Assembly (NCBI GenBank): GCA_963082875.1 | Contig: OY720100.1 | Span: 13,106,591-13,170,590, forward strand | Origin: Corella eumyota | Lineage: Eukaryota; Chordata; Ascidiacea; Phlebobranchia; Corellidae | Direction: 5' to 3' | Length of the DNA: 64,000 bases | Part shown: one piece after another, positions 25,659 to 36,175 of the stretch | How positions within the stretch are numbered: the first letter of the stretch is position 1 | Layout of the letters: every line of letters begins with the position of its first letter | Translations under genes and position numbers: made by a program | The notes under the pieces: generated by a model | What the model saw: the letters and a program-made list of their open reading frames with translations, nothing else | What the model was told of the DNA's origin: nothing | The model's database searches: none

Positions 25659-26434
25659 ATGGCACCTCCTACTGTTAGCCTGACTGTGGACAACCCTTTA
25701 AAACCAAGCGAAATTTGGTTTAGTAGAAAAACAATCGATGACAAACTCGAAGAAACTCTGTTAGAAACTATGGTAAAAACTTGCTTTACTTTTACTAAGT
25801 TTAGTATTTTTTCCAAACACGACCATTATCTTAGGCATGTTTATACCACATAGAAAAATTCCTAAAAAATCCTTATTACGTATATACATTAACCCAAAAA
25901 TGCACAGGCCCATCAAGATCAACTGTTGTATGTCATCAGAAAATAAAAAATATGACAATGTTAACTGCACTTTTGTTGCAGCAAATTTAAAAAAAAAAAA
26001 AACGTGGTTATGTTATAACAATAATTTTTAACACTTTTTTTTATATTTGCTTGAAGATTAAATCGAAGACAATAGAACAGTTGTGTCCGCTGATTGTTTT
26101 TTATTGCGATCAGCAAGATAAATATATTACAACAGAAAATGAAAAGCTATATGTACTAAGAATCCTGGACAAATATGATTCAAAATATTTAATGGTAAAA
26201 TAAAAAAAGTAACAATAAGGTCACTAAAGTTCGTATAACTGTGTGAAAATTAATAAACCTTTTTTTATTTAAAATAAATAGGTGAATGTGGTACAGCCAG
26301 GACCTAAGTTTGTTCGAGCAGAGTGTCATGTCAATTTCTCTGACAACAAAATTCAAGGATATCGACATTGCAATTGTCAAATAGGAGGGAAATATTGGAG
26401 TTTCAGAAGTTTTTTTTCCAGGATTTTTTTTTAA
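25659..26434 (+). CDS. Array gene D4, type II DNRRL-motif small protein
   Basis: Three exons, 25659-25772, 26057-26194 and 26282-26434, all in phase 0, give 134 residues. Exon 1 has KPSEIWFSRKTIDDKLEE, which lines up with the PSDLSFSxxSI start of type I. Exon 2 (46 codons, a length kept in all type II genes) has PLIVFYCDQQDKYITTEN then EKLYVLRILDKYD, the type II form of the hallmark. Exon 3 has RAECHVNFSDNKIQGYRHCN plus CQ, the C-H ... H-C-x-C pattern, and ends in an aromatic, Phe-rich tail (YWSFRSFFSRIFF). Type II exons 1+2 equal type I exon 1, so the types differ by one extra intron. It follows the cut end of the left duplication, so it occupies the slot that D6 fills in the right copy. Confidence 0.78.
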
Positions 26435-26936
26435 ATATAATAATTCTTGACAATTATATATTACGCAATTTGATTATGTAAATCTGTATATGTAAAAATG
26501 ATTAATTCGCTATTTAGTTAAAATAAAAAACAAAATCTGTTTTTGTCAATTAATTAATAAACATGTAGATTGGTTATTAGAAACAAATAAAAATCTTATA
26601 AAATTATTATTTTGTTACAACAACAAAAAAGACAATGAATGTGTCCCAAAGGCTAAATTTTTTATTTAAGACCTTTGCACGTATTTATATTCTTATTGTG
26701 CTGAACAGTATTTAAGTAAAAAATTATACAGGCTACATATATACACAATGTGTATTAGACCCTCAATTAATTTAACATCACATCAAGGTAAGACCAGTGA
26801 TAATTAAACTGCGACTAAACAATAAACTTAAATTAGCTTCTTTTTTCCTCAATAGTAGTAAAACTGATTTTATAGAAACAAAATAAAAAATGTCTAGTAG
26901 AAAATACTTAGTCAGCAATTTAACATTAACGTAAAA

Positions 26937-26948
26937 GGGGATATCCCC
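26937..26948 (+). promoter_or_regulatory. Palindromic kappa-B-like site upstream of D5
   Basis: GGGGATATCCCC contains GGGATATCCC, a consensus match. It differs from the D3 site by one base yet stays a palindrome and a kappa-B match. CACGTG follows at 26975-26980. Confidence 0.45.
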
Positions 26949-27178
26949 AAGTTTAAACTATTTTTTAAACTGTTCACGTGACTAATAAAAATATTTATAT
27001 AAAAAATGCAACTATTTATGTACACGGTATCAAGGCTATGCAAATAACAATAAAAACTAAAAACGTGATAAATTGTTTTAATTTTCATAAGGTATTTAAA
27101 AAAAACAATAAACAGCATTTACAAGCCCATAAATGATAACTTATAACCTAGGTAGCTTCAATAAAAAAAAGATTTTAA

Positions 27179-27190
27179 GGGGAATGTCCC
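27179..27190 (+). promoter_or_regulatory. Second kappa-B-like site upstream of D5
   Basis: GGGGAATGTCCC, about 205 bp before the D5 ATG, unchanged from the D3 copy. Confidence 0.4.
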
Positions 27191-27394
27191 AGACTTGAAA
27201 TTTTACTTTTATTAGTTTAGTTACTGTAACGTAATGCCTAAGCCATTGTACCTAAACTCGTTGCCTGTGTATAATACACCGTTTAAACCAAAAAAGCATA
27301 CTTTGTTTATGTCTAGCTACTGTTAAGTTTAAATAAAAACACGCATTTAGAGCCATCTAGATTTTTTGGAAGCGTGTGATACAGTATATTCAAA

Positions 27395-27847
27395 ATGTCT
27401 AGGTTAATGCGACCTTCTGACCTAAGCTTTAGTCAACCCAGCATTAAAAATGAATTTAGAAATGGTTCAAATATTCACAACGTTATTTTGGAGTTGCTGT
27501 GTCTTGGTGAGTGGGAACGTCAACAAGAAATCAATTCCTTTCCACCGATGATAGTAGCAATGTGTCCAATTAGAAGAATTTGGTTTAGCAATGACAACCG
27601 AAGGTTGTACGTTTTCAGGTTTCTAGAAAAAAACAACGAACTTCCCGGTGGAACCGTAAGGGTAAAGAATTTAAACCATAATTAAAATAAAAGTTGTTTG
27701 AAAAATGATAAAAAACAAATTGATATGCTTGATTATTAACAGGTAATAGAAGGTAATGTGCGATCCATGCCTTTAAATGCTGGATGTCATGTTAGAGTTC
27801 GTGGGGGTAAAAGTACTTTAACACATTGTCCCTGTGGTAACCTTTAA
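27395..27847 (+). CDS. Array gene D5, type I DNRRL-motif small protein
   Basis: Exons 27395-27661 and 27743-27847 give 123 residues, starting MSRLMRPSDLSFSQPSIKNE. Motifs: WERQQEINSFPPMIVAMC, RIWFSNDNRRLYVFRFLEKN, LPGGTVR at the junction, and NAGCHVRVRGGKSTLTHCPC in exon 2. It is the closest relative of D3. Differences cluster in the segment just before WERQQE and after the hallmark (NIHNVILELLCLGE against NVNEVIVELVCLSE), while the hallmark and tail are nearly unchanged. Confidence 0.82.
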
Positions 27848-28493
27848 AAAATATTTCTACTTGTTTTTCATTTAAATTTCACAGCTTTTAAAAAAGAAAA
27901 TTTTGAAATGTAAATATGTATGTAAAAAGTATGCAAAATTTTACAAACAAATGTTGTCTAAAACAAATACTGCTTTGAACTTTTATAAAGTATAAACAAT
28001 TGTATTTTTGCGCAACTAAAGGGAAACTTTAAATGTACATGGCTTTAAACTTCATTTAAGTTTTATTAACCATTGCATTTAAAACTAAAATATACATGGT
28101 AACGGCTTACACGCTCTATTAGATGTAAATCCACCAAAAAACATCAAAACAAATTAACAGTCTAGCTCGTATTCTCTTATTAGGCTTTGTCTTTGAACAG
28201 TTTAAACTTTTCTTTTATTAACTAAATAGTTTATTGTTATTTGTTTTAAAGCTTTTTTCAATACATTTAAATTTTTTTTGCTTTTTGAGTTTCCAATAAA
28301 GTTTTCTTATAAAATGTAGTTTCGGAAATGTTTTAATAAATAAATACGTTAATGTTTAAAAATCATTATAACAGCCCTGTAGGAAATATCTTCGTCCTTT
28401 ATTATACCCCAAAATATTTAAAAAAAAGACAGCACAAAAACAACAAAAAAGGTTTGAACAAATTACCTTTAAAAAACCAAAGGGGTTAAAAAA

Positions 28494-28504
28494 GGGGAAA
28501 TCCC
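28494..28504 (+). promoter_or_regulatory. Classical kappa-B-like site upstream of D6
   Basis: GGGGAAATCCC, 156 bp before the D6 ATG; counterpart of 25244-25254. Confidence 0.5.
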
Positions 28505-28659
28505 AGGGGGTTATACTCGGGAAAATCACAAAGACAAAAGAAAACCTATGCATAGCCATATAGGTGCATAGCAATTCAGAAAAGTGAAAATATTTTTTGG
28601 TGCTTGTTTAATATAAGGATAATCTTTTTTTATAAAAAAATAATATTTAAAAAGACAAA

Positions 28660-29439
28660 ATGGAACCTCATTATGTTCGAATTACTCCTGAAACATTGAA
28701 GCTTAGTGAAATTTGGTTTAGTGATAATCAAATCAGCAACTTTCGAAACCATACGTCATTGAATGATCAGGTATTACTATTGCCTGAAAAAAACTAAACT
28801 TAAATTTTTTGTGTTTTAGCAAAAGTACGGTCCATGACTTACAATATTTTGTTAATGCTGACCCGTATATTTATTATGTACTTGCAAGTGTTGCTTGCAA
28901 AAATTTAAGACGTTTGTGTGAGTATTGCAACAATACCAAAATAATTTAATAGAGCAAATGCAAGCGATGTTCCATATATTCCAATAGCCCATAGGCTCAA
29001 AAAACAAACCATGTGAATTATAAAAACAAATTTATTAGTGTTAATTTTAAAGAGTATTTTATTTTAAGATTGGGTCGTTAAACATAGATGAGTTAGATCC
29101 ACTACCTGTGTTTTGGTGCAAGTTGCAGAAACGCTACATTACGACTGACAATCAATTGCTGTACATGCTAAAAGTTTTGGAAAAATACAACCCTGGTGAA
29201 ATCAAGGTATGTTAAATACCTTGACCTTGTTTTAATATTAAATTATTTTTTAAATAAGTATTATTGTATAGGTGGAGGTAATGGAGGAAACGAAATTCAA
29301 ATTCCTTCGGGCCGAGTGCCACGTCACTTTTCTAGACGAAAAAGAACGAACTTATCGCCATTGCGAATGTCTGCCGGGTAAGGAATATTGGTGCCTCACA
29401 AAATTCATTTTTAATTTCTTTTCTCGCTACAGACTTTAA
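28660..29439 (+). CDS. Array gene D6, type II DNRRL-motif small protein
   Basis: Exons 28660-28770, 29069-29206 and 29272-29439 (37, 46 and 55 codons) give 138 residues. Exon 1 starts MEPHYVRITPETLKLSEIWF. Exon 2 has PLPVFWCKLQKRYITTDNQL followed by LYMLKVLEKYN. Exon 3 has FLRAECHVTFLDEKERTYRH then CEC, and a tail of about 20 residues rich in Phe, Tyr and basic residues. All splice sites are GT-AG. The 3' flank just after the gene (about 29446-29530) is similar to the flank after D7 (31541-31625), so D7 and D8 probably arose from a D6-like ancestor. Confidence 0.8.
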
Positions 29440-29834
29440 AAAACCTTAATTTTAGTTTGTTTTGAATCTTGTTTCATATTCGGTTCTGTGTAGTAACTAA
29501 GTTTAAAAAAATAATGTAGTAAGTTTTATGTGCATGTTTATTTCTTATACTTTCTAAAATGGTAAAAATATTTTCTTGTACATTTTAAATTTAAATACAT
29601 TCACCATTAAAATCTTGAAGATAGATGATTTGGTGCTTAAATGACTGCTATGCGTACCCTAATGAAAATTAAGGACCTTTTTTATAAAGCTTTTCAGTTA
29701 AAGCTTTTCAAAAATACTGCTATACCTACAGAAGATGGTGCCATAGGTTTAAACAATACAAAATATTATTGTTTTTTTAGGAACATATTGTCTGAAATTA
29801 TAGGTGTTTTGTTTAAATATTGAGTGTTAAAATG

Positions 29835-30370
29835 CAAAGGTGGGCACCAAATCGTTAATGCGTTAAACGTTAAATAACGAAGTTAAATTTTAAAACTTCA
29901 CTTTTAAGTTCATTTTAAAAATCGTTATCGGACCTGTTAACTTTCGTTAAATTGTGCTTTCGTTGAATTAAGCCCGTAACTCAATATTTTACAAGTAAAT
30001 ACATGGTAATATAAGGAATATATATGTTTAATATCGCCGTTTATCGGGTTTAATCGTCGCAATTTTTAAACGATGTAAGTAAATACTATCCGGCCACTGT
30101 TATTTTGGCATTAGGCCTAAGCCAATTTTAAAAACTTCTTCTAAACCATTTTCGTCTATAGTTAAAACATCGATTAATAAAATAACTATCCTTTTTAAAA
30201 AAAAAGGTAATTTCTTTGTTTGTTTTAATTAGATTTTAACGTTAACGTTTACCGATAACTTCCATTACGTTTGGTTTAATTTAACGAAAAAACGTTAGCG
30301 AAGTTATTGTATTGTGTAACAAATACCCATTTAACGAATTTGCTTTTTCAATTAACTGTGCCCACCTATG
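29835..30370. mobile_element. hAT-type MITE with 8-bp target duplication
   Basis: A 536-bp non-coding element between D6 and D7. Ends are inverted repeats, CAAAGGTGGGCAC on the left and the complement of CATAGGTGGGCAC on the right, starting with CA as hAT elements do. It is flanked by an exact 8-bp duplication TTAAAATG (29827-29834 and 30371-30378), the hAT target-site length. The interior is rich in TTAACG/CGTTAA motifs. No transposase is present, so it is non-autonomous. Confidence 0.85.
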
Positions 30371-30749
30371 TTAAAATGCTTAAAAAGGTGTCACTAGTTT
30401 ATCAAAGTATTATATCTTACATATCACACATATTAAAACAACAAATATGTAACAAAGACGCCTTAAATCTATAAAACCTATGTACGTAAAAATACAAGCT
30501 TTGGCGTTTTGTTTATCAAATCAACTACAAAAGAAACGGCGAAACCCAAATTAAAAGACAATTTTAAAGTTTGGTTTCTTTTGTTTGCTTATTTATATGC
30601 CTTCGTTAAGCCCTTTAAAGCAAACGAATAAGTATTCGCAATAAAACAACTTTCACGAAGTATATTATTTAAAATGTAGGGGTATTTAAATAACAAGCCC
30701 AAGAAAAGATTTATTATTTAATATTAAAAAATTACAAGTTGTTGTCAAT

Positions 30750-31462
30750 ATGGAACCTCCAAGCGTTAGTCGAAAGATAAGCAACTCAAAACCAAGTGAT
30801 ATTTGGTTTAGCAGTGAAACAATAGTGTTTCAATTTGGAGCAGAAGATATAGAAAATAAGGTAATACAAATTTCTCAAAAGCTCAAAGTTTATGTTTTTC
30901 TAGTAACAAATATATGATCACCCCATAATTTTTAAAAAGTTTAACTTTGCAAGCAAATAACCAATCTTTAAATAGAATAACAACTAAATAGTAAAATCTG
31001 GTTTTATAAGATTGATTTATATAACAACAATTTGATATTTTTGGTCCTAGCATGTATTTAAAGTTTGTATGACTATTACAGCGGCAATGTATTAATATAT
31101 TAACTTTATTTTACTTTTTCAAAGATTGCTTCCTTTTCAGTTGAAGAAATGGGCCCTTTAATTATTTTTTGGTGCGATCTGCAAAAGCGATATATAACAA
31201 CCCAAAATGAGAAACTGTACGTATTTAAAATAAGGGAAAAAATTACAGAAGAACACATAGAGGTAGGCTGACAAATTTAGACCATTTAATACAAGTTATA
31301 ATTTTTTTTACAACAATAAAATAGGTAAACGTGGTACAGCCAGGACCTAAATTTGTTAGAGCCGAATGTCATGTTAGGTCGCCAAACAATAAATACAAAA
31401 TTTATCGACACTGCGACTGCCAGCTTGGCGAGAAATATGGGAGTTTTTGCGTCCTTATGTAG
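30750..31462 (+). CDS. Array gene D7, type II DNRRL-motif small protein with short tail
   Basis: Exons 30750-30860, 31125-31262 and 31325-31462 give 128 residues. Starts MEPPSVSRKISNSKPSDIWF. Exon 2 has PLIIFWCDLQKRYITTQNEK then LYVFKIREK. Exon 3 has RAECHVRSPNNKYKIYRHCD then CQLGEKYGSF, ending CVLM. Compared with the tandem copy D8, the tail is shorter: the last codons here match what is 3' UTR in D8 (CCTTATGTAGTC), so a deletion brought in a new stop. Host gene, otherwise intact. Confidence 0.78.
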
Positions 31463-31794
31463 TCCAACAACTTTGAAGATGTAACATTTAGCTGGTGTAG
31501 CAAACAACTTTAGAATTGTAAATATTTTTAGTACTTTAAACAACCTTAATTGTAGCTTTTCTCGAATCTTGTTTCATTTTCGGTTCTGTGTAGTAACTAA
31601 GTTAAAAAAAATAATGTAGTAAGTTTTATTTTTAAAACAACTTTTACGAAGTATATTATTTAAAATGTAGGGGTATTTAAATAACAAGCCCATGTTATTT
31701 ACAAAACGTTATATTATTATTTGTTAAGTCATAAATTCAAAAGCTAAGAAAAGATTTATTATTTAGTATTAAAAAATTACAAGTTGTTGTCAAT

Positions 31795-32552
31795 ATGGAA
31801 CCTCCAAGCGTTAGTCGAAAGATAAGCAACCCAAAACCAAGTGATATTTGGTTTAGCAGTAAAACAATAGTGTTTCAATTCGGAGCAGAAGATATAGAAA
31901 AAAAGGTAATACAAAATTCTCAAAAGCTTAAAGTTCATGTTTTTCTAGTAACAAATATATGATCAAATCATAATTTTGAAAAGTTTAAATTTGCAAGCAA
32001 AAACCCAATCTTTAAATAGGATAACAATAAAATCTGATTTTATTACGTTGATTTATATAACAACAATTTAATATTTTAAGTCCTGGCAATTATTTAAAGT
32101 TTGTATGACTATTACAGCAGCAATGTATTATTATATTAACTTTATTTACTTTTTTTAAAGATTGGGTCGTTGTCAGTTGAAAAAATGGGTTCTTTAACTA
32201 TTTTTTGGTGCGATCTGCAAGAGCGATATATAACAACCCAAAATGAGAAACTGTACGTATTTAAAATAAAAGAAAAAATTACAGAAGAACACATAGAGGT
32301 AGGCTGACAAATTTAGACCATTTAATACAAGTTATAATTTTTTCTACAACAATCAAATAGGTTAACGTGGTACAGCCAGGACCTACATTTGTTAGAGCCG
32401 AGTGTCATGTTAGGTCGCTTAACAATAAACACAAAATTTATCGACACTGCGACTGCCAGCTTGGTGAGGAATACTGGAGTTTTAAGAAATATCTATACAG
32501 CTGGAAAAAAGCAACAGTTGAAAAAATTTCTTCAATATTTTCCAATAATTGA
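31795..32552 (+). CDS. Array gene D8, type II DNRRL-motif small protein
   Basis: Exons 31795-31905, 32161-32298 and 32361-32552 give 146 residues, the longest of the family. Exon 1 differs from D7 at only a few codons. Exon 2 starts IGSLSVEKMGSLTIFWCDLQ and carries RYITTQNEKLYVFKIKEK. Exon 3 has FVRAECHVRSLNNKHKIYRH then CDCQLGEEYWSF, followed by a 26-residue tail rich in Lys and Ser (KATVEKISSIFSNN at the end). It is the copy that best shows the presumed ancestral tail of the D7/D8 pair. Confidence 0.8.
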
Positions 32553-33072
32553 TTATTTTTTGTAATCGATTTGGCATTGTATTTTAAAGCGCCCTTATGT
32601 AGTCAAACAACTTTGTAGATGTAACATTTAGTTGGTGTAGCAAACAACTTTAGAATTGTAAATCTTTTTATGTTAATATAGCTAGGGGATTGTGCTTTTT
32701 ACACCAGGCCACGTTCAATTAATATATTTTAACAAAACTTTAACTTTGTAAAATTTATTGGCCTTTTTTCATCTTGTTTTAAATACCACGTAGTTTAGTT
32801 ACGTATTTGTTATCAAGCAATTAAAAATGGGGGGTTATATTCTACTGTGATGTCTTTTTTACGTACTTAAAATTATTGCATAATACTTTTAAAATATACT
32901 GTGATGATATTAAACATTATACGTTCATTGTAGCTTAATCTTGGTGCATTATGTACAAATTTGATTGTAAAATAAAAATGTTAAAATAGCACAATTTTAT
33001 TTTATTTAACTACCCTAAGGTAAACTTAAACTTAGAAGATTCTAGGATTACGTTTAACTAAAAATATTTAAA

Positions 33073-33216
33073 ATGAATACTCGTATGTGACCTAGTGAAC
33101 TAAGTTTTGGCCAAACGAGCATTTAAAGTAAATTTAAGAACAAACGAAACGTTAACGACATTTTTAACGAATTGGCAAATCTTAGCGAGGGAGAACGACA
33201 ACAAAAAATCAATCTA
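33073..33216 (+). pseudogene. Array relic D9, decayed type I first exon
   Basis: A stretch still resembling type I exon 1: PSELSFGQTSI, then NVNDIFNELANLSEGERQQK. The hallmark region and exon 2 are missing, and the frame is not open. It is a decayed family member between D8 and D10. Confidence 0.8.
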
Positions 33217-33601
33217 TGAAGAAACAGGGACAATGTGGTAACGAAGTGGTTTAAGTTACAATGTGAATTGTATAAGTGGGCAGGTATTGTTATTACAATT
33301 TAGGTGGGTAATTATACAATGCTGTTGTGACGTCTATACTAATTATAAATATACATCAAAAATAAGTTGTTATGTGTAAAGTCACTATTTAAATTCACGA
33401 TAAACAATAGTGGGGGGAAGAACACGTCAAATTGAAAATGAGTTAAAATTTGAAGCTGGCAAGCAAAAGGCGCTAAACTGTTAACTATATGATAGTCATA
33501 GCTAGGTGCTTAGTTTAAAAATTCTTGTTACTTATATCCTAGCGCTGTTAAGTTTGAAGCATTAAAATAAAATTTAAACTAATGAATGCTAATGAATTAA
33601 A

Positions 33602-34234
33602 AGCAAACTTGGTGATACTTCTCTAGAATCTATGGTAAAGAAAATGCTATATTGTATTTAACTAGACATTTTTTTCTAGTACTTATATGTGATTATGATT
33701 TTAAGCCTGTAAATTAGGAAAAAATAATTTTAAGTTTCTTGTACCCCAGCTGTTTAAGTTTAGTTATCGTGATTTTACAAATACTTGTAAATTTGTTTAA
33801 ATATTGCATCAATGACAAAAAAAAAGTTATGTCGACTGACTGTGTCTTATTGCGATCGGCAAGATAAATATAATACAACAGAAAATGAAAAGCTGTATGT
33901 ACTTAGAAATCGGAAAAAACATGAAACAAAATATGTAATGGTAAGATGAAAAAGGATATAACGTTAAGGTCACTAAGTGGGTATACCTTTATGTGTGAAA
34001 ATTAATAAACTTGTGTTTATATGATGTGAAAAGGTAAATGTGATACAGCCAGGACCTAAGTTTGATCGAGCGGGGTGTCATGTCAATTTTCCTGACGACA
34101 AAATTCGAGGATATCGACATTGCAACTGTCAGATAAGAGGAAAATATTTGAGTTTCGACAAATTTCTTTTAGTTTTTTTTACTTGGTTAACCTACCTTGT
34201 ATTGCTTTATTTCCTTTTAAAACTTTTAATTTGA
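33602..34234 (+). pseudogene. Array relic D10, type II copy with hydrophobic tail
   Basis: All three type II exons leave traces: the end of exon 1 at 33602-33634 (SKLGDTSLESM then a donor), a full-length 46-codon exon 2 at 33803-33940 with VSYCDRQDKYNTTENEKLYV, and exon 3 at 34034-34234 with AGCHVNFPDDKIRGYRHCNC. The N-terminal part of exon 1 is absent and the base before exon 2 is T where an AG acceptor is expected, so a normal product is doubtful. Exon 3 is open for 66 codons and ends in a strongly hydrophobic segment (FFTWLTYLVLLYFLLKLLI), long enough for a membrane helix and not seen in other copies. Confidence 0.7.
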
Positions 34235-34643
34235 TATATCGTTTAAACTCAAAATGCAAATATTTCCTGTGCTTTTTGCTGTTATACAACTTATATCTAA
34301 AGTATTGATCAATGTTTTTAAAAAGATTTGTTGAGATTAACAGAGAATAATTTTATTGCATATTAAAAAATTTGGCTATATATTTCAACCTAAAATTAAA
34401 CGTGCACATTTTCAAACAAGTCCTGTACTTAAACCGCTAGGGAAACAATAATAAAAGATAACTTTGGAAAGGCCTACATAAATTATTATTTAAGTTTTAA
34501 TTTAAAACGTAAACATATAAATAAAAGCATTAAAGAACTTATGCACCATAAAAATAATGTAAGACCTTCTAAACTCTAAGGTTAAAAAGGAATTACTTTA
34601 GAACAAGTATTTAGTTACAAGTTAGCTAGGGAGTATAACTAAA

Positions 34644-34692
34644 ATAAGTCGAGATTGATCAACACAACGACCGAGATTGATCAACACAACGA
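34644..34692 (+). repeat. Short tandem repeat, about 22-bp unit, two copies
   Basis: GAGATTGATCAACACAACGA occurs twice in a row, each with the palindrome TTGATCAA. It lies between D10 and D11. Confidence 0.8.
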
Positions 34693-34824
34693 CACAACAA
34701 CATTTTTGTCACAAATAAAAAAATAAACCTACTGTAGCTCACTAATGCTCATTTTTAAGTCATTAATGCATATAAAAATAAAAAAATATCAGTAGCAATC
34801 AAAAAAATCGAAGCGCTTTGATTT

Positions 34825-34835
34825 GGGAAAGCCCC
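34825..34835 (-). promoter_or_regulatory. kappa-B-like site upstream of D11
   Basis: GGGAAAGCCCC on plus; minus strand GGGGCTTTCC is a full NF-kB consensus match. It lies about 198 bp before the D11 ATG, in sequence that is not a recent duplicate of the other flanks. Confidence 0.45.
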
Positions 34836-35032
34836 GCAATCTAAAACATTTTTCCGTCATAAAGAATTTAACAAAAGCTAACTACACGGCGCAAAACAAG
34901 TAAGCTTTAGTTATATGTACTTTAGAAACGCCTACCCACGCGTAGTTTTACAAATAAAAAACATTTGTTTAAGACTAGTAGACTGGTTTAACAAAGTGTA
35001 ATCACTATATAGCATATAGAAACTGTGAAACA

Positions 35033-35490
35033 ATGATGTATTTACCACCAAATGAGATTGGTTTTACGAAAAAGTGCATTAAATCAAGCTTTGAAAACGG
35101 TAAAAAAGTAAACGTTGTAATACGGGAATTGGAAAAAGCAAGTTTATATAACAGACGACAAATAATTGATGCATTTAAACCAATAACTGTATCGCGGTGT
35201 AACGATACTTGGTATACCTCCGATAATCAGCAACTATACGTTTTAAGAGTATTGGAAAGGGGCAACATTTTATTGGGAGGAAAAATAAAGGTAATAACCC
35301 CTTTTTTGCATAACAACAATAAACAAAAAATTGTATTTGCGTAAAACTTTTGACTTACGATTTTGCTATTTAGGTGATAGAAACTGACGTCAAACCCGAA
35401 ACAGAAGAAAATGTTTTTTGTCATGTGACCATAAGTGATGGAGTATTAGCACCATTCAAGCACTGTTCTTGTGATTTAACAGAAATGTAA
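35033..35490 (+). CDS. Array gene D11, divergent type I DNRRL-motif small protein
   Basis: Exons 35033-35290 and 35374-35490 give 124 residues. Sequence is far from D1-D5 but the layout is the same: PPNEIGFTKKCIKSSFENGK, NRRQIIDAFKPITVSRC, then WYTSDNQQLYVLRVLERGN, and exon 2 with VFCHVTISDGVLAPFKHCSC. The CHV and H-C-x-C elements and the hallmark spacing are retained, which marks them as the core of the family. Two in-frame ATGs open the ORF (MMYLPP); either may serve. Confidence 0.8.
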
Positions 35491-36175
35491 TTTTTATGCA
35501 TACAAGGCTGTTTTTTATGCAGTTTAAATTTTGTTTTTATTGTTAGTATATGACCAACTATAGTGTTAATGCTATTTAAGTGATTGCACCATCATAAGCG
35601 TGGCCTTTCCCACGTATTGCAACTTTGTTTTGACGCACTTAATATTAATTAATCAATTGTTTGTGTAAAGATATAGACCGTGACGTTTTAGCTATATTTA
35701 CTTGGCAGGCTTTTGTACTAAGCAACAGTTTGTATAAAAATTGTAATGTAGGGAAAGTACCGCTGGGAATTAACCTATAGCATTTGTATAGGCTGACGTG
35801 TAATTGAAACCAATGTCAAATCTTGTGTAATAAAAGTTTTGAAATAAACGCCTAATAAGAAAGTTCTAGAGTTATTTACGCATAGCTTAAGTCGTAGTTC
35901 TTATAATTTACTAGTCTAGGTAGTTCACAATTCAATAGTACACAAATAAAGTCTGTATAAGAAAAATGTTAAATATTTGGATTTTTTAAAGTAAAGCATT
36001 GTATTAGCAAACTTAAGTAAAACACATCTGTTATTTATATAATGATTTTTGAAGATATATACCCGAACAACTAATACCTTTGTATGCTAGTCTAGCTGAC
36101 TACGTAAAAAGCTAAGGGAAATACTGTTGGTAGACTATTAATATACCACAGCAACCGGAAGGCCTTATTGACATA

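Larger units (their letters stand above)
26439..28684 (+). repeat. Segmental duplication, right copy
   Basis: Counterpart of 23169-25439. It begins directly after the D4 stop codon, contains D5 with its 5' flank, and runs into exon 1 of D6. Together the copies suggest tandem duplication of a type I plus type II gene pair, with the type II gene of one pair later replaced. Confidence 0.85.
30641..32660 (+). repeat. Tandem duplication of about 1 kb (D7 and D8 units)
   Basis: Unit 1, about 30641-31530, and unit 2, about 31630-32660, match through 5' flank, all exons, introns and 3' flank by eye. Both begin near the shared stretch GTAGGGGTATTTAAATAACA. The second unit has extra bases in its 5' flank and a longer exon 3. 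Confidence 0.8.
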
